64,000 nt of DNA. It comes from Ceratothoa steindachneri. Its lineage: Eukaryota; Arthropoda; Malacostraca; Isopoda; Cymothoidae. Shown here in pieces: positions 24,115 to 34,620 of this stretch. The translations under genes and the position numbers were made by a program. The stretch is taken from contig OZ018319.1 of assembly GCA_963969495.1 (NCBI GenBank), forward strand, positions 207,970,247 to 208,034,246, read 5' to 3'. How positions within the stretch are numbered: the first letter of the stretch is position 1; every line of letters begins with the position of its first letter. A model generated the notes under the pieces. It had not been told where the DNA came from, searched no databases, and saw nothing but the letters and a program-made list of their open reading frames with translations.

Positions 24115-25315
24115 TGGCGCTACTTATGACTCTTCTGTCTGTTCTGGTTAATCATTTGGACGATATCATCGTCCAATTCTCGATTAACCGTTTCCTGCAT
24201 ACTCCTTGTCCGTTCTTCTATGACAACCTTAATGGGACTTATCCCCGCCTCCCGGTGCAGCTCTTCCTGGCCTCTGCTCTCTTGCCTGTATCTACCTGTA
24301 ATTAAGTACATACATTTATTCTGCACCACTTGTAGTTTCCTCTTTTGTGTCTTCGAAACACTTGAGAGGGCAGAAGCGGGGTATAGCAGCGTCGATCTTA
24401 CAAGTACATTGTAGATCTTTTTCTTTTTGCTTTCACGAAGATTTCTTAACCTGTATCAAACGCTTCTGATACATTCCGATAAACAATGTCCACCTAACTT
24501 CTTTCCCGTTTCGCTTGAGCTAGATTCTCCGTGAAGACATTCATCGCCATCTCCGTACTTCACTTCCTCCTAATCCCGAATTTATGTGTGTTGAAGAGGG
24601 AGTTTTCGTCCAGATGAGACACCAGTCTTCGGTTGAGGATCTTCTCAAAGAGCTTCCCTCCCAAATCTAGAAGTGAAATTGGCCTGTAGCTCTCCTTCAA
24701 CGTTGGGTCCTTTCCGTGCTTAGGCAAGAAAATCATCTTAGCCGTTTTATAAGAATCTGGAAAGTATCCCATGTTCAGGCAGGCGTTAAATATCCTTCTA
24801 ATCCCTTCGGTGATATTTGCTGGTGCCTTTTCAAAGTTTAACTTTATAAGCCCGGATTGTCCTGGGGCTTTTTGTCTGAATGAGCGAAGCTCACCGAGTA
24901 GTTCTTCTGTGGTAATCTCGGCGTCTCCGTCGTGCTGTCTATCCACCTAGTGGTGAGGGTGCGTCTTGTGTATTTGTTCATTAAGCTCGTCTATGATGTT
25001 GCTTTCAAACTCTAGGTCGTAGTCTTCATTATCCTCCTCAGTTATACTAAAGATTTTTTCCAATAACTTCGGAATATCTCTTCTATTCTTCCTTCTTCCG
25101 TTTCGATGTTTCCATCTTCTTTTTTACAAGTCGATCTTCTTCTTCCCAGTCGATCCTTTGAGATTTCTGATCTTTTTCCAAAGATCTTTGGGAGTTGCTT
25201 CGTGATCGAGGCTATCGATCGCAACGGACCACGTTGAAGCCTATTTAACGCTTTGCAGGCCGCACTTAAACAGTTAAATGCAAATTTCGAATACATATAA
25301 TTTAATTGCAATTAA
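24115..25315 (-). mobile_element. non-LTR retrotransposon, internally deleted, copy
   Basis: Minus strand. 25311-25042: EN-RT linker with CKKEDGNIETEEGRIEEIFR. 24946-24560: RT entry with QKAPGQSGL, CLNMGYFPDSYKTAKMIFLP, SYRPISLLDLGGKLFEKIL and FNTHKFGIRRK. Then the RT core with motifs A-C is absent, and 24329-24120 gives the extreme C-terminus (VQNKCMYLITG, ELHREAGISPIKVV). So a deletion joins RT motif 2 to the C-terminal domain near 24440-24550. Same general group as the elements at 9263 and 43312, but a different family by sequence. Confidence 0.8.
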
Positions 25316-25513
25316 TTTTGTGCATTTGTTTGCATAGACTGCATAGTCATGAATATATTGCTACATATTAATAACTAGGAGGTACTTTGTGGTATAGTTT
25401 GCCACCCATTTAAAATTGTTTCCAGACTTCTTATCAGAGTGGGGGGGGCCTGCATTTTAACGTGGAATCCGAACCACGATTTACACTTCTACATCATGTG
25501 ATCATTAGCCAGG
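25316..25513. other. unclassified spacer
   Basis: AT-rich, with a run of eight G at 25441-25448. Nothing else. Confidence 0.4.
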
Positions 25514-25569
25514 GCCCAGGCGTCTCCCATCCAAGTACTAACCGCAGTCAACGTAGCTTAACTTATGCG
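25514..25569 (-). pseudogene. 5S rRNA-like fragment
   Basis: The plus strand reads GCCCAGGCGTCTCCCATCC, AAGTACTAACCGCAGTCAAC, GTAGCTTAACTTATGCGA. The reverse complement matches the 3' half of eukaryotic 5S rRNA: the GTCAAGCNNCG segment, the GGTTAGTACTTGGATGGG core and the GCCTGGG end, with a deletion where GGGCCC normally sits. Only about 55 bp match and the 5' half is missing, so it is not a working gene. It may be a 5S pseudogene or the head of a 5S-derived SINE. Confidence 0.7.
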
Positions 25570-26466
25570 AGAGAAAAAGAGCGTGTAGATAAGAGGGTAA
25601 TGAGAATAAGTATTTACTTGTATAAATTATCGTATTTTTCTAAGATCATTTTATCTACGAATGAAAACTATTTAAAATTGGCTCATTTAAAAATCTAGGA
25701 CTTATATAATAAATGAATTAATTTTCAATATTTTGTAGAATTTGGAAATGAAACGCGGGTCACATGAAAAGCCTCGGCGTGCCGCAGTTTGCTCGCCTCT
25801 GGATTTAAGGAATGGTGGCCGCGCAGCATTTTTTCGGATCATGATAAAAAGAGATTAATTAGGTTTAGGGATGTGAGAGTTATTTATTTAAAAAAAAAGT
25901 CTATATTAAAACAAGTTTTAGCTCATTTTAGTGAAGCGATGATACTCGTAGCAAAGTCTCAAAACAAAATTTCAAATAAATAAAAGTGGTCTGATTTTCA
26001 AAATAGAACCACTTTGTCTGGATTCTCATATTAAGTACGCTGTACAACAATGAAAAAAACGACGGAAATGAGAATAACCTTTTCTAGGGGTATTTTTGGT
26101 GTAAATCACGAATATAACCTGTCTTTTTCTGCGACTCTCCAGTTTCTTGTAAATTACCCTCTTACTTACGTTAAATTCACTGATGGTTCCGTAGGGATTG
26201 AATGCAAAGGATTATTGCTTCCATTGGGTCGAAAGATATATTTAATATATTTAAACCAATAACTCCCATAATGTATGGTTCACGTACATCAACGCCACTA
26301 TAAATAAAAATGCCGTCATAACGTATTACGTTTGCAGGAAAAAAAACTCTCGGATGCGCAGCATGACATTCCAGCGCCCATTATCCGGCTTAGCCGCCTT
26401 TTACAACACGTGGCGGAAGATTTTATAAGTATTGTTCCTGCTCCCCTCAACTAAGAAATATATAAA
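25570..26466. other. unclassified AT-rich DNA
   Basis: Nothing recognised. Open frames at 25789-25983 and 26050-26262 lack known domains. Confidence 0.4.
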
Positions 26467-27410
26467 GGGTCTTTCAACAAGGACGCTCGAGCTTTATCAG
26501 GCAATAGTGGCCATGTTGTTAAAACGACATCTGGCAACCTCACTGTGAATTGTTCAGTAGTACTTGGCAAGCCACGATGGAAGGTTAGAGCGTTCAACAG
26601 CGTGTGCAAATCATCAAATGTTATTATCAAAATCAGGGCTCAGTTCGACAAACGTTCCGCGTATTACGTGATTTCTATCCTCGCCCCAGCGACGAGGCCC
26701 ATCTTTGGATGAATGGATTTGTGAACAAGCAAAATTGTCGGATTTGGTACGAAAAAAATACACATGAGATACACCAGCATCAATTGCATCCCGACAAAGT
26801 CACTGTTTGGTCCGGATTTTTGTCTAACGGGATCGTCGGTCCATACTTTTTTGAGAACGAAGATGGGATTGCCATAACTGTCAACGGCGAGACCTACATA
26901 TCGATGATAAGGAACTTCTTGTGGCCTCAATTGGATTATATGCCTGATATGGATACTGACGACATGTGGTTATAACAGGACGGTGCTACGTGCCACACTG
27001 CAAACGCCACGATAGACATTTTGCACCAGCGATTTCAGGGCAGGGTCATCTCGCGCGGCGGTGACGTCAACTGGCCACCGAGATCATGCGATTTAACGCC
27101 ATTAGACTACTTTCTTTGGGGCTACCTTAAATCGCAGGTCTATGCAAATAATCCGCAAACAATTGATGTCCTCAAAGTCAACATAACGAACACCATCCAG
27201 CAAATTCAGCCAGATTTATGCGACAAAGTCATCGAAAATTGGGCCTCCCGAATACGTTCCACCAAGGACGCGGCGGACATTTGAACGACGTCATATTCCA
27301 CACTTAATGTCATAAAATGTACTTTCAAATTTAAAATACATTGAGTGCATATATCACACACAACTTGTTTTATTTACATTTAAAAATCGAGCGATCTTAT
27401 TGAAGGACCC
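26467..27410 (+). mobile_element. DD41D-type ITm transposon, internally deleted
   Basis: Terminal inverted repeats at 26467-26490 and 27387-27410 match at 20 of 24 positions (GGGTCYTTCAAYAAG start, CGCTCGA end). A TA follows the right end; the left flank is TATAAA, so the left TA is imperfect. Inside lies one broken transposase. The element is about 945 bp, shorter than a full member of this group because the transposase lacks a central block. Non-autonomous. Confidence 0.85.
26577..27284 (+). pseudogene. DD41D transposase, deleted and nonsense-mutated
   Basis: ATG at 26577 with a TAG at codon 4, then QQRVQIIKCYYQNQGSVRQT (N-terminal HTH). After RDFYPRP the sequence jumps in frame to SDEAHLWMNGFVNKQNCRIW, which carries the first catalytic Asp; most of the DNA-binding half is gone. 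TAA at 26973 interrupts just before QDGATCHT, the second catalytic Asp. The third Asp is in DLTPLDYFLWGY, with 41 residues between the last two, hence DD41D. The C-terminus ends VIENWASRIRSTKDAADI. Catalysis by DDD transposase with TA target by family. Both stops look like single-base changes. Confidence 0.85.
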
Positions 27411-28509
27411 TATATAATCGAAATATTAGCATTGTATTAATTTAAAATCAACGTATTATTTATTCCTCTGCCCGGAAGATGTACAGGATCGTATCCTCTT
27501 TTCTATTGTTTTAAATTTATTATCTGATACCTATAATATTTACCAATTTGGATTGTTTTATTATTTGCATTGTTTACTCCAAAAATATATAATCTTTAGT
27601 ATCATAAATTTTATATTTGGGTGGGCAACACAGTTATTATAATGTTATAGGAATTGTGAATAAAAGTAAATTCGTGATCTAAATTCTGGAGATGTGCTCA
27701 AAATATTCTCCCACGCCCCTAGCTTATAAGCCTTTATAAAGCCTTAAATGAAACTAGGCCAGGCCTAGACGACTCCTTTAGAAGAATGTTCACGTCAAGG
27801 GCGCTTACCTCAGTCAATTAAAATTCCTATTGAAACATAACTACAATATTTTGATTACTTTGATTACTAATTTATTTGATTGACAAGTGCTCTACCAATC
27901 TATTCTTTTTGTTTCCGTCTTTGTTTTATTGCTATTTTATTTTTGAGTGAAAGTTAATGACGATCCCGCGACATTGTATATGAAGGGAGGTTTTCAAGGC
28001 AGGTTTTGCTAATACCTGATTTCCTGAGTGATTGATTGGTTGGTTTTAAATGGCGCAACTACTAAGTTATTGCCACCTATCCCGAGTGATTTAGAACTGA
28101 ATCGGTGTTTAATAAACGAATAATTTTTCTGTGGTCTATAAATGTCCATAAGATATTTTGTATTCATAGGTTCGTTATAATAATTGTTGAACAACATGAT
28201 GTTGGTTATGTGTATTATAGCTAATTCTGCATCCTACCTGTGGCGGCTAAATGGAATTCAGTCTTGGTATTAGTCTTTTAGTTTGGACTTTTGTATGTAG
28301 TTTATATTTTGCTGCCAAGAAAAACTGTTATGTAGTTGTTTTAAGCTTCACCTTCCCTTTGTTTTTAAAAAATACAACCGAAGCGTTCGGGAGACCCATT
28401 GGAACTATTTTTTTCTTTAAGTATTTTGTGATCAGACAAGCAACCTGCCTTTGTCCACGCAGATATCGACCGGATAATGAAATAGGCATTAAGGTCAGTA
28501 TGACAATTG
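27411..28509. other. unclassified AT-rich DNA
   Basis: No gene recognised. Open frames are short and without known domains. Confidence 0.4.
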
Positions 28510-28880
28510 CTAGTGAGCCCGATAGAGCCCGGGGCCATCAATCAGCGTTCAGGTGGAACCTTCGTCACCCCGGGGCATAGGGACCTGTTTCCGTGTCAAA
28601 GGTATGCGGATATAGATCCCCATTGGCAGGAATCCTTGGAACAGAGAGTGTGCGTTTTGTGCTGTGAAGACGGGAGAGGCAAGAAAGCAGTGTTTGTAAT
28701 TGGTTATGTGTGTGATGAGAAGTGTAGGATCAACCCACCCCAGCGCGTCCACCAATCGGTAGCCAGATCTATCCGTGCGCTGACGTTTGTGTCCGCTCCT
28801 GCCGGGATCGAACCCGGTACCGAAGCGTTGGTAGACCATCGCCGTATCCGGCTAACAAGAGCTCTTAGACTAGCAAGTAG
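28510..28880 (-). repeat. tRNA-derived SINE-like repeat
   Basis: On the minus strand GTTAGCCGGATACGG (A-box-like, about 28841-28855) is followed by CCGGGTTCGATCCCGGC (28803-28819), a good tRNA B-box with a T-arm that can pair. The strand then runs through about 300 bp of unusually G+C-rich DNA without a known domain. Structure fits a tRNA-headed SINE; I see no clear tail or target duplication. The frames on both strands here are by-products. Confidence 0.6.
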
Positions 28881-29168
28881 GCCAGCATAATGGAACCTAA
28901 CATTTTTTTTTCTAACGTAAATTATTACACAATTGTGTCCAGGAGCTTTGCTTTTTTCGAGCTTTCAAAGGGCGAATAATTTGAAGTTCTTTATTAATGA
29001 AATTTTCTCTTCATTTATTTAGTAGCTGTTATCTGGTGTCTGTTAGTGATTGTAATCCTATAGTTCTAGCTAGAACTCTTTAACAATAAAAAACAGGTGA
29101 TCCGGAAGGTTCGTGGAGCTGTAGAGAAATAAAAATAAAATACTTTTTAAGTTCATTTAGTTAATTGT
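28881..29168. other. unclassified AT-rich DNA
   Basis: Nothing recognised. Confidence 0.4.
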
Positions 29169-29257
29169 ATATGAGGTCATCCAATAAGTGATGCGATATT
29201 TTTGCCGCTCGGTAAACGTTAGTTTACAAGATGAACCCTGTTCAAGATACCCAGTGT

Positions 29258-29350
29258 AATTTGATCAAGATCTTTGTAAAATAACATTTTTAAAAAATAT
29301 AATGGTGATTGTTAAACAATTGTAGAAAAACTACATTTAAATCATTCCAC
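29258..29350 (+). repeat. left arm, imperfect inverted repeat
   Basis: AATTTGATCAAGATC ... GAAAAACTACATTTAAATCATT; pairs with 29427-29520 with many mismatches and small indels. Loop of 76 bp. Confidence 0.7.
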
Positions 29351-29426
29351 TACACTAAGTTATTTGTAGGAGATAAACAGAGTTTCGCGATTAGAGTAAT
29401 GGATTCTTCACGAACTGTCAGGCGTA

Positions 29427-29520
29427 ATGCAATGAGTTGAATGTAGTTTTTCACCCAATTTTTCAACAGTTACAATCATATTTTCTTCAAATCTTATTTT
29501 TAAATGATCTTGATCAAATT
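29427..29520 (-). repeat. right arm, imperfect inverted repeat
   Basis: Reverse complement begins AATTTGATCAAGATC and ends GAAAAACTACATTCAACTCATT, matching the left arm. Old foldback or MITE-like structure. Confidence 0.7.
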
Positions 29521-30039
29521 CCATAAATCCCTAGAATAAGAGTGTTCTTTAATCGCAACAAAGAGCGGCATCATTTCGCCCAAGATACCATACAAAAGCT
29601 TAACATATAGAGATTGCGAACTAATTAGTCAGCATCTATACTCACTCGACTTAGCCCCATCATATAAGCATCTTTTTAGGAATTTAGCAAATCACCTGAA
29701 GAGAATGAAGATGTCAACAACAGAAGAGATCTAAACAACCTTAAATTTTTTTTTTCAATCAAAGTTAAACGATTTTTACAAACATGAGATTGAAAAGTTA
29801 GTCGAGATAGGGAGACTATTGATAGAAACTGGTGGAAATGGCCTAGTAAAGGGTAAATCTGGAAACAAAACAAAAGAACAAAGGTCATTGAAGAGTTGAA
29901 GAAATCTATCAGAAACTATAAAGATACCACTACTCACCAGAGGACACCTTCTAAATAAATGAGGTTCCACCGGTAGAGAAGGGGCGAACCTCTGCAAGCA
30001 CTGAAGATCATGAAAAAGGACAGGTAACTATCGACCTTA

Positions 30040-30459
30040 TAAAAGCGGCAGTGAACGTCGTAGCGCCCTGAGCGGCTTACGATATATTGAAGCAAGATGA
30101 GGATTGCAATGGCTTGGTACAACCGTTTCTATTGTTTTGTATTTTCAGGTGACTCGGAAGACTTAAAGAACTACAAACGTTTTTGTCTCTTATCAGCAAC
30201 ATACAAAAATTACTCACAAAAGTTGTAACAAATAGATTCACACAAACACTCGACTGCAATTAGCACCTGAAATAGGCATGCTTTGGAAGTAACTATAGTA
30301 TCTATAACTATCTGCAAGCTGTTCAACAAGTATTAGCTAGAACAACTGAATAGGAAATACCTATCTGCATGTCATTTGTAAACTTTGAAAAAGAATTTAA
30401 ATCAGATTCATTTACAATAAAACTACATAAATAAGGAATTAAAAAAAGCAAATTGACAT

Positions 30460-30465
<6 letters not shown>
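30040..30465 (+). pseudogene. RTE-like RT fragment
   Basis: In one frame the plus strand gives SEDLKNYKRFCLLSATYK, LTKVVTNRFTQTLDCN, QAVQQVLARTTE and MSFVNFEKEFKSD. This is the RT entry (NYRPISLLS) through motif A (FVDFEKAFDS) of RTE-type non-LTR elements, with the motif A Asp codon altered to Asn. It stops at a (TA)n tract. 5' and 3' parts are missing. Confidence 0.75.

Positions 30466-30525
<60 letters not shown>
30466..30525. repeat. (TA)n microsatellite
   Basis: 60 bp of alternating TA, immediately after the RTE fragment. Confidence 0.95.
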
Positions 30526-30528
<3 letters not shown>

Positions 30529-30728
30529 GTTAAAAGGCTATTTTTGGCAAACACAGTCTTCCAAAGGAGCTCTTCTCACATACACGAGAAGGTAACACGT
30601 AAAATAAGCGTTCTCTCAGATAGCAAAAAAACTATCTTTCGATTGGCCTTTTTAAGTGTCACCCTTGCTTTTCGAAAAGAATGGAAAATTTGTTTTCTTA
30701 TCCAACTTCGCTACACCTTATAAATTTA
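30526..30728. other. unclassified
   Basis: Nothing recognised between the TA tract and the hairpin. Confidence 0.4.
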
Positions 30729-30792
30729 GAAAAATTATGGCAGTAACGCAATTAATACCGCATAATTAATTGCGTTACTGTGATAATTTTTC
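30729..30792. repeat. 28-bp hairpin next to (TA)n
   Basis: Arms 30729-30756 and 30765-30792 pair at 26 of 28 positions (GAAAAATTAT..CAGTAACG, CAATTAAT) around an 8-base loop. It ends three bases before a long (TA)n tract. Confidence 0.85.

Positions 30793-30795
<3 letters not shown>

Positions 30796-30869
<74 letters not shown>
30796..30869. repeat. (TA)n microsatellite
   Basis: 74 bp of alternating TA. Confidence 0.95.
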
Positions 30870-30872
<3 letters not shown>

Positions 30873-31329
30873 GGTGATGCAAAAAACCGACCATCAAAAA
30901 ATTATCAGGATACTATCTTAATTAATTAATTTTTTTTGTAAAAACATTGTAGCAAAAAGTTTGAGTGAAATAAATAATGTTTAAAGATGGCGGTCGGCAC
31001 TTGAATATTTTAGATTTATTGAAACTCCAAGTAAATTATCAATGCTTCCCTAATACTTGATTACTCATTGATTATATTGTTCTTGTTTTACAGGTATATT
31101 TGCGAGTAATATTTTAAGTGTTACAAATATTTTCGAACTAAATAGATTATATAATATAAATTTAAGTTCTTTTTGACTAAATAAATAGAAACTGAACAAT
31201 TGTTGCATAAGGTTTGGGAAGGGCAAAAGACCCACCAGACATGATTAGTATGCTGCTTGTAGTCGGAAGAAGAGGTTATGCAACGTTGTTCCTGATTTAC
31301 CCAATTAAAGAATTTCTACTGGATTTACT
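30870..31329. other. unclassified AT-rich DNA
   Basis: Nothing recognised. Confidence 0.4.
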
Positions 31330-31395
31330 ATAACAACCATCCTGAAGTTTGGTTGATTAGTCAACCGATAACGCACCCACCTGAGCTATAGCATG
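31330..31395 (-). repeat. tRNA-like head (possible SINE)
   Basis: Minus strand reads CTATAGCTCAGGTGGGTGCG, close to the D-arm and A-box of a tRNA. I could not find a matching B-box, so it may be a truncated SINE head or chance. Confidence 0.35.
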
Positions 31396-33117
31396 TTACC
31401 ATCAAAGAAAGATGTTATGTCTTTACTGATGAATCATAAAAGTGTTAAACAAGAAAGCGAAGCTGTAAACGTAACTATTAATGATGCATCAGATGTGTGG
31501 CAAAGAGTTAGGATACCACCCGCTCATAAATGTAACGCAGTAAAGAAACTTAATTGGTTTTATGATGACTGGAAACGACTTAGAAAGAGGGAAGACAAAA
31601 AGTCCTTGCATGCAAGAGTAAAAGAAAAAAAAATGGAAGCAAAGTCTAGATGAGATATTTGATGCTGCTCATGTAAATGCTAAACAAATAATGACCAATG
31701 AAGAAGAGAGAAAGTTCCTTCGTCTACGTAGAGAGGAAAAGGAAAATGATGAAATAGATAAGAAGGAACAACAGCGTAAACTTGAAGTACAACTGCAGCA
31801 AGAGAAAATAGAGCTCAAAAAGGGACGACCAGCTTAATTCAATCAAACTGTTGTTCTTGCAAGTAGCACTAGTTCCCGCAATGCTTCGATGATACAGAAG
31901 TAGAGGATTTATACCATGAACCAAATCCATAAACATAAAAATGTCTTCTAAAGAAAAAGGTTAAAATATTGAACGAAAATATATTTTCCTCCTTGGATGT
32001 TGCCAAATAAGTAACCGTTCAGCCTCTTTCCTTATTATTCCTACCATTTCGAGTGTAAGAAAGAAGCCTAAAGACTACAATGTCTGTTACTCTACCTTCC
32101 GTGGAGCTCGACAAAAATCAAGAAAGACATTCATTGAGAACTTGAAAAAAACATTTTCAAACTGAGAAGCCCTTGATGTTCATTGTGTCAGAAGAAGCCG
32201 TGGATCGCCTGGCAATTTTAATATCAGGCAGTGATACAGAACAGCTACTTAGAGTGCCGAAATTCCTTAAGGCACTGGCAAACGTATGGCTGAAGCAGTT
32301 CATCAAATAAGTTTTCACTGAGAAATCACACTGACCAAAGAGAGACAAATTCGAGACAATTACAAGGAACTCTTCGAGTTAACGATATTAATAATGGGTA
32401 AAACTCTTCCAAGTGGTGTGTAATTCCAAAAACCTGGAGCATCTACAGAGCTAGATGCATGGCAAAACATATACTTTATAAAAATTTTCTTGTTCAAAAG
32501 TCAATTCAAAATTTCACCCAAAGAAGCAAAAAATTGGGAAGAAACATGCAAGTTTGCCTTATTAATCTATGTAAAGCACTGATTTTCTGTACCAAAGGCA
32601 GCCACTGCCCCACAGAATGATTTGTTCCTTCTTGAAGTACTTAATTGCTAAAAAAGAACAAATGAAAGATTGCCAATACCGCCTTGAATAAATTTAAAAA
32701 CCATCTCTGGTATCTTTCGGAAGAGTTAATTGTGCTGGCCTGTTTTGATGATGGTGTCTCATTCGAGACAAAGGAAAATATTAAAGATACCTTGAAGAAT
32801 ACAGCAGATTTAGATCAACCGAAGAAAACCCGATAAACGATGAAAATTAAGGCAAGAAGCACCCTTTGGACTTTGTGACAACAAAGAATCTCTTTCTTCA
32901 AAACACTTGGGCTGTCCTCAAATTTTTATAATAAATCAGTTGAGGACTGGCTTCAAGAAGAAAGCTTTTGGAATGCTAAATTTGTGTTTAATGATCTAAG
33001 AGTTGTTAATTACATTACTGAAAGAGGAGTTATGCTCATGGATGACTACAACAAATTGCTACCTAATGGCGAGGAGCATAAACCATATTTGATACAAGTT
33101 GTGTCGAACTACAGATA
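31393..33117 (+). pseudogene. decayed copy of an uncharacterised repeat-encoded protein family
   Basis: An 86-codon open start (31393-31653: PSKKDVMSLLMNH, VWQRVRIPPAHKCNAVKKL, FYDDWKRLRK) is followed by frameshifted remains: LDEIFDAAH-type and EERKFLRLRREE near 31640-31740, FIVSEEAVDRLAILISG near 32180, a PGAST..FLFKSQFKI block near 32430-32520, APQNDLFLLEVLN near 32610, and DWLQEESFWNAKFVFNDL with ITERGVMLMDDYNKLLP near 32940-33070. I recall many near-identical hypothetical proteins with this order in arthropod and cephalopod genomes; their function is unknown to me, and their copy number suggests a transposon. This copy has many stops. Confidence 0.6.
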
Positions 33118-33349
33118 AATGTTCACTTCAAATGACTAACGAATTCCAATAGAAGTGAAAAAGAAAGGGGTAGGGTAGGCCTACTAGGGAACTTCACTAT
33201 AAAAAAGTAACGTGTTGTTTGCTGTACCTCCAGGGTGTAATGGAAGTCAGCAATATTCAAATGCTCGGCGCCACCTCTAAATATTCATTTTTGCACCTGA
33301 ATTTTTTACAAAATAGTTTTCGCACTAAAATGAATCAAATAAGATGGTA
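33118..33349. other. left flank of mariner
   Basis: No feature; ends with the TA target dinucleotide at 33348-33349. Confidence 0.5.
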
Positions 33350-33380
33350 CGTAGGTGAGTCAAAAAGTTCTCAGACAAAT
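33350..33380 (+). repeat. mariner left terminal inverted repeat
   Basis: Starts CGTAGGTGAGTC and continues AAAAAGTTCTCAGACAAAT; five mismatches to the right repeat at positions 3, 4, 7, 24 and 27. Confidence 0.92.
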
Positions 33381-33537
33381 GCCAGATTATTGAAATGTTC
33401 GATTTTGTACAAGTAAATACACGGTCAAACACGACTTTCATGTTTTCTGAACAATTCCTACAAAATTCGTCATTCAATTTGTCGAGACTCTTTGTATTAG
33501 ATGTGCTTCAAAAAGGTTACATTTTTGAACCCATAAA

Positions 33538-34587
33538 ATGGCAAATTTTGAGATAAGAGCGAACATTAAATTCCTGACTAAACTTGATTGGAAGCCTGTT
33601 AAGATTATTGACGCTCTACAACAGGTTTATGGTGACTCTTCGCCATGTAGAGCGGTAGTTTACGACTGGATTAAGCGCTTCAAAGGGGGCAGAGAAGAAG
33701 TTGAAGATGATCCACGTGAAGGGAGACCCTCCACCTCCATTAACCCAGAAAATGTCGAGCTTGTTAGGAATCTAGTGGATAAAGATCGCCGTATTACTAT
33801 TGATGAAGTTGCCAATGCATGTGAAATCTCTCATGGCTCAGCATTTGGAATTCTAACTGAAAATCTTGGCCTGAGCAAGCTTTCAGCACGTTGGGTCCCA
33901 AAAGCGTTGCGAGAAGACCAGCTGAATCATAGGGCCAACCTTTCTTTGGCTATTTTGACCAAGATTGAAGCAAACGAGGATAGTTTTTTTGAGCGCCTCG
34001 TAACGGGAGATGAAACTTGGGTGTATCAGTTTGATCCTGAAAGTAAAAATCAATCAAAAGAGTGGCACCCAAGGGGGGCAGCAGGGCCTATCAAGTTCAA
34101 GACAGAGAGGTCCGTTAAGAAGATAATGGCTACAGTTTTTTGGGATTCGGAGGGAATTATTTTAATAGACTTCTTAGAAGGACAAAAAACTGTTACATCC
34201 AGCTATTACGAAGGAGTTTTAAGGAAGCTGAAAACTTCAATAGCCAAAAAACGACGAGGAAAGCTCCACAAGCAAATCTTGTTCCACCATGACAATGCCC
34301 CTGCACATTCGTCCAAAGCTGTGAGATCTCAGCTACGGGAATTTCGATGGGAAACTCTTGCTCATCCCCCTTATAGCCCTGATTTAGCACCCTCTGACTT
34401 TTTTCTGTTTCCAAATTTAAAGGGACACCTAAAAGGAACCCGGTTTCAATCATTAGATGAAGCAAAAAAGCAGGTCATTACTTGGTGCCAGAGACAACCC
34501 CGTGAATTCTACAAAGATGGTCTTTACCGTTGGATTCATAGATTAAGAAAGTGTATAGATGTTAATGGAGCTTATGTAGAAAAATGA
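33538..34587 (+). CDS. mariner transposase, intact
   Basis: 349 codons, the usual mariner length. Residues 1-75 and about 80-115 look like the two HTH units of the DNA-binding half (KIIDALQQVYGDSSPCRAVV; ITIDEVANACEISHGSAFGI). WVPKAL at 119-124 is the linker motif. The catalytic triad is D158 (TGDETWVYQFD), D252 (FHHDNAPAH) and D287 (YSPDLAPSDFF), with 34 residues between the last two, which defines mariner DD34D. The enzyme binds the terminal repeats and moves the element into TA sites. The ATG at 33538 is the first in frame and gives a normal N-terminus; no stop or shift is seen. Which mariner subfamily it belongs to I cannot tell. Activity is an inference. Confidence 0.95.
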   Translation: MANFEIRANIKFLTKLDWKPVKIIDALQQVYGDSSPCRAVVYDWIKRFKGGREEVEDDPREGRPSTSINPENVELVRNLVDKDRRITIDEVANACEISHGSAFGILTENLGLSKLSARWVPKALREDQLNHRANLSLAILTKIEANEDSFFERLVTGDETWVYQFDPESKNQSKEWHPRGAAGPIKFKTERSVKKIMATVFWDSEGIILIDFLEGQKTVTSSYYEGVLRKLKTSIAKKRRGKLHKQILFHHDNAPAHSSKAVRSQLREFRWETLAHPPYSPDLAPSDFFLFPNLKGHLKGTRFQSLDEAKKQVITWCQRQPREFYKDGLYRWIHRLRKCIDVNGAYVEK

Positions 34588-34620
34588 TTACAGTATTATT
34601 ACAAATAAAAATTTTATGCC

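Larger units (their letters stand above)
29169..29860 (+). mobile_element. mariner fossil with inserted foldback
   Basis: The left end TGAGGTCATCCAATAAGTGA resembles a mariner terminal repeat. The right part (29540-29850) encodes a broken mariner C-terminus: YSLDLAPSYKHLFRNLANHL (the catalytic D in SPDLAPSD changed to Tyr), then FFFQSKLNDFYKHEIEKLV. The middle of the transposase is missing and is replaced by the inverted repeat 29258-29350 / 29427-29520. The right terminal repeat is not visible. Dead. Confidence 0.65.

Noticed and set aside
28790..28870. Functional tRNA gene on the minus strand
   Set aside because: Only the T-arm is convincing; D-arm, anticodon arm and acceptor stem do not fold.
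34193..34465. Minus-strand open frame of 90 codons
   Set aside because: Shadow of the mariner transposase gene.
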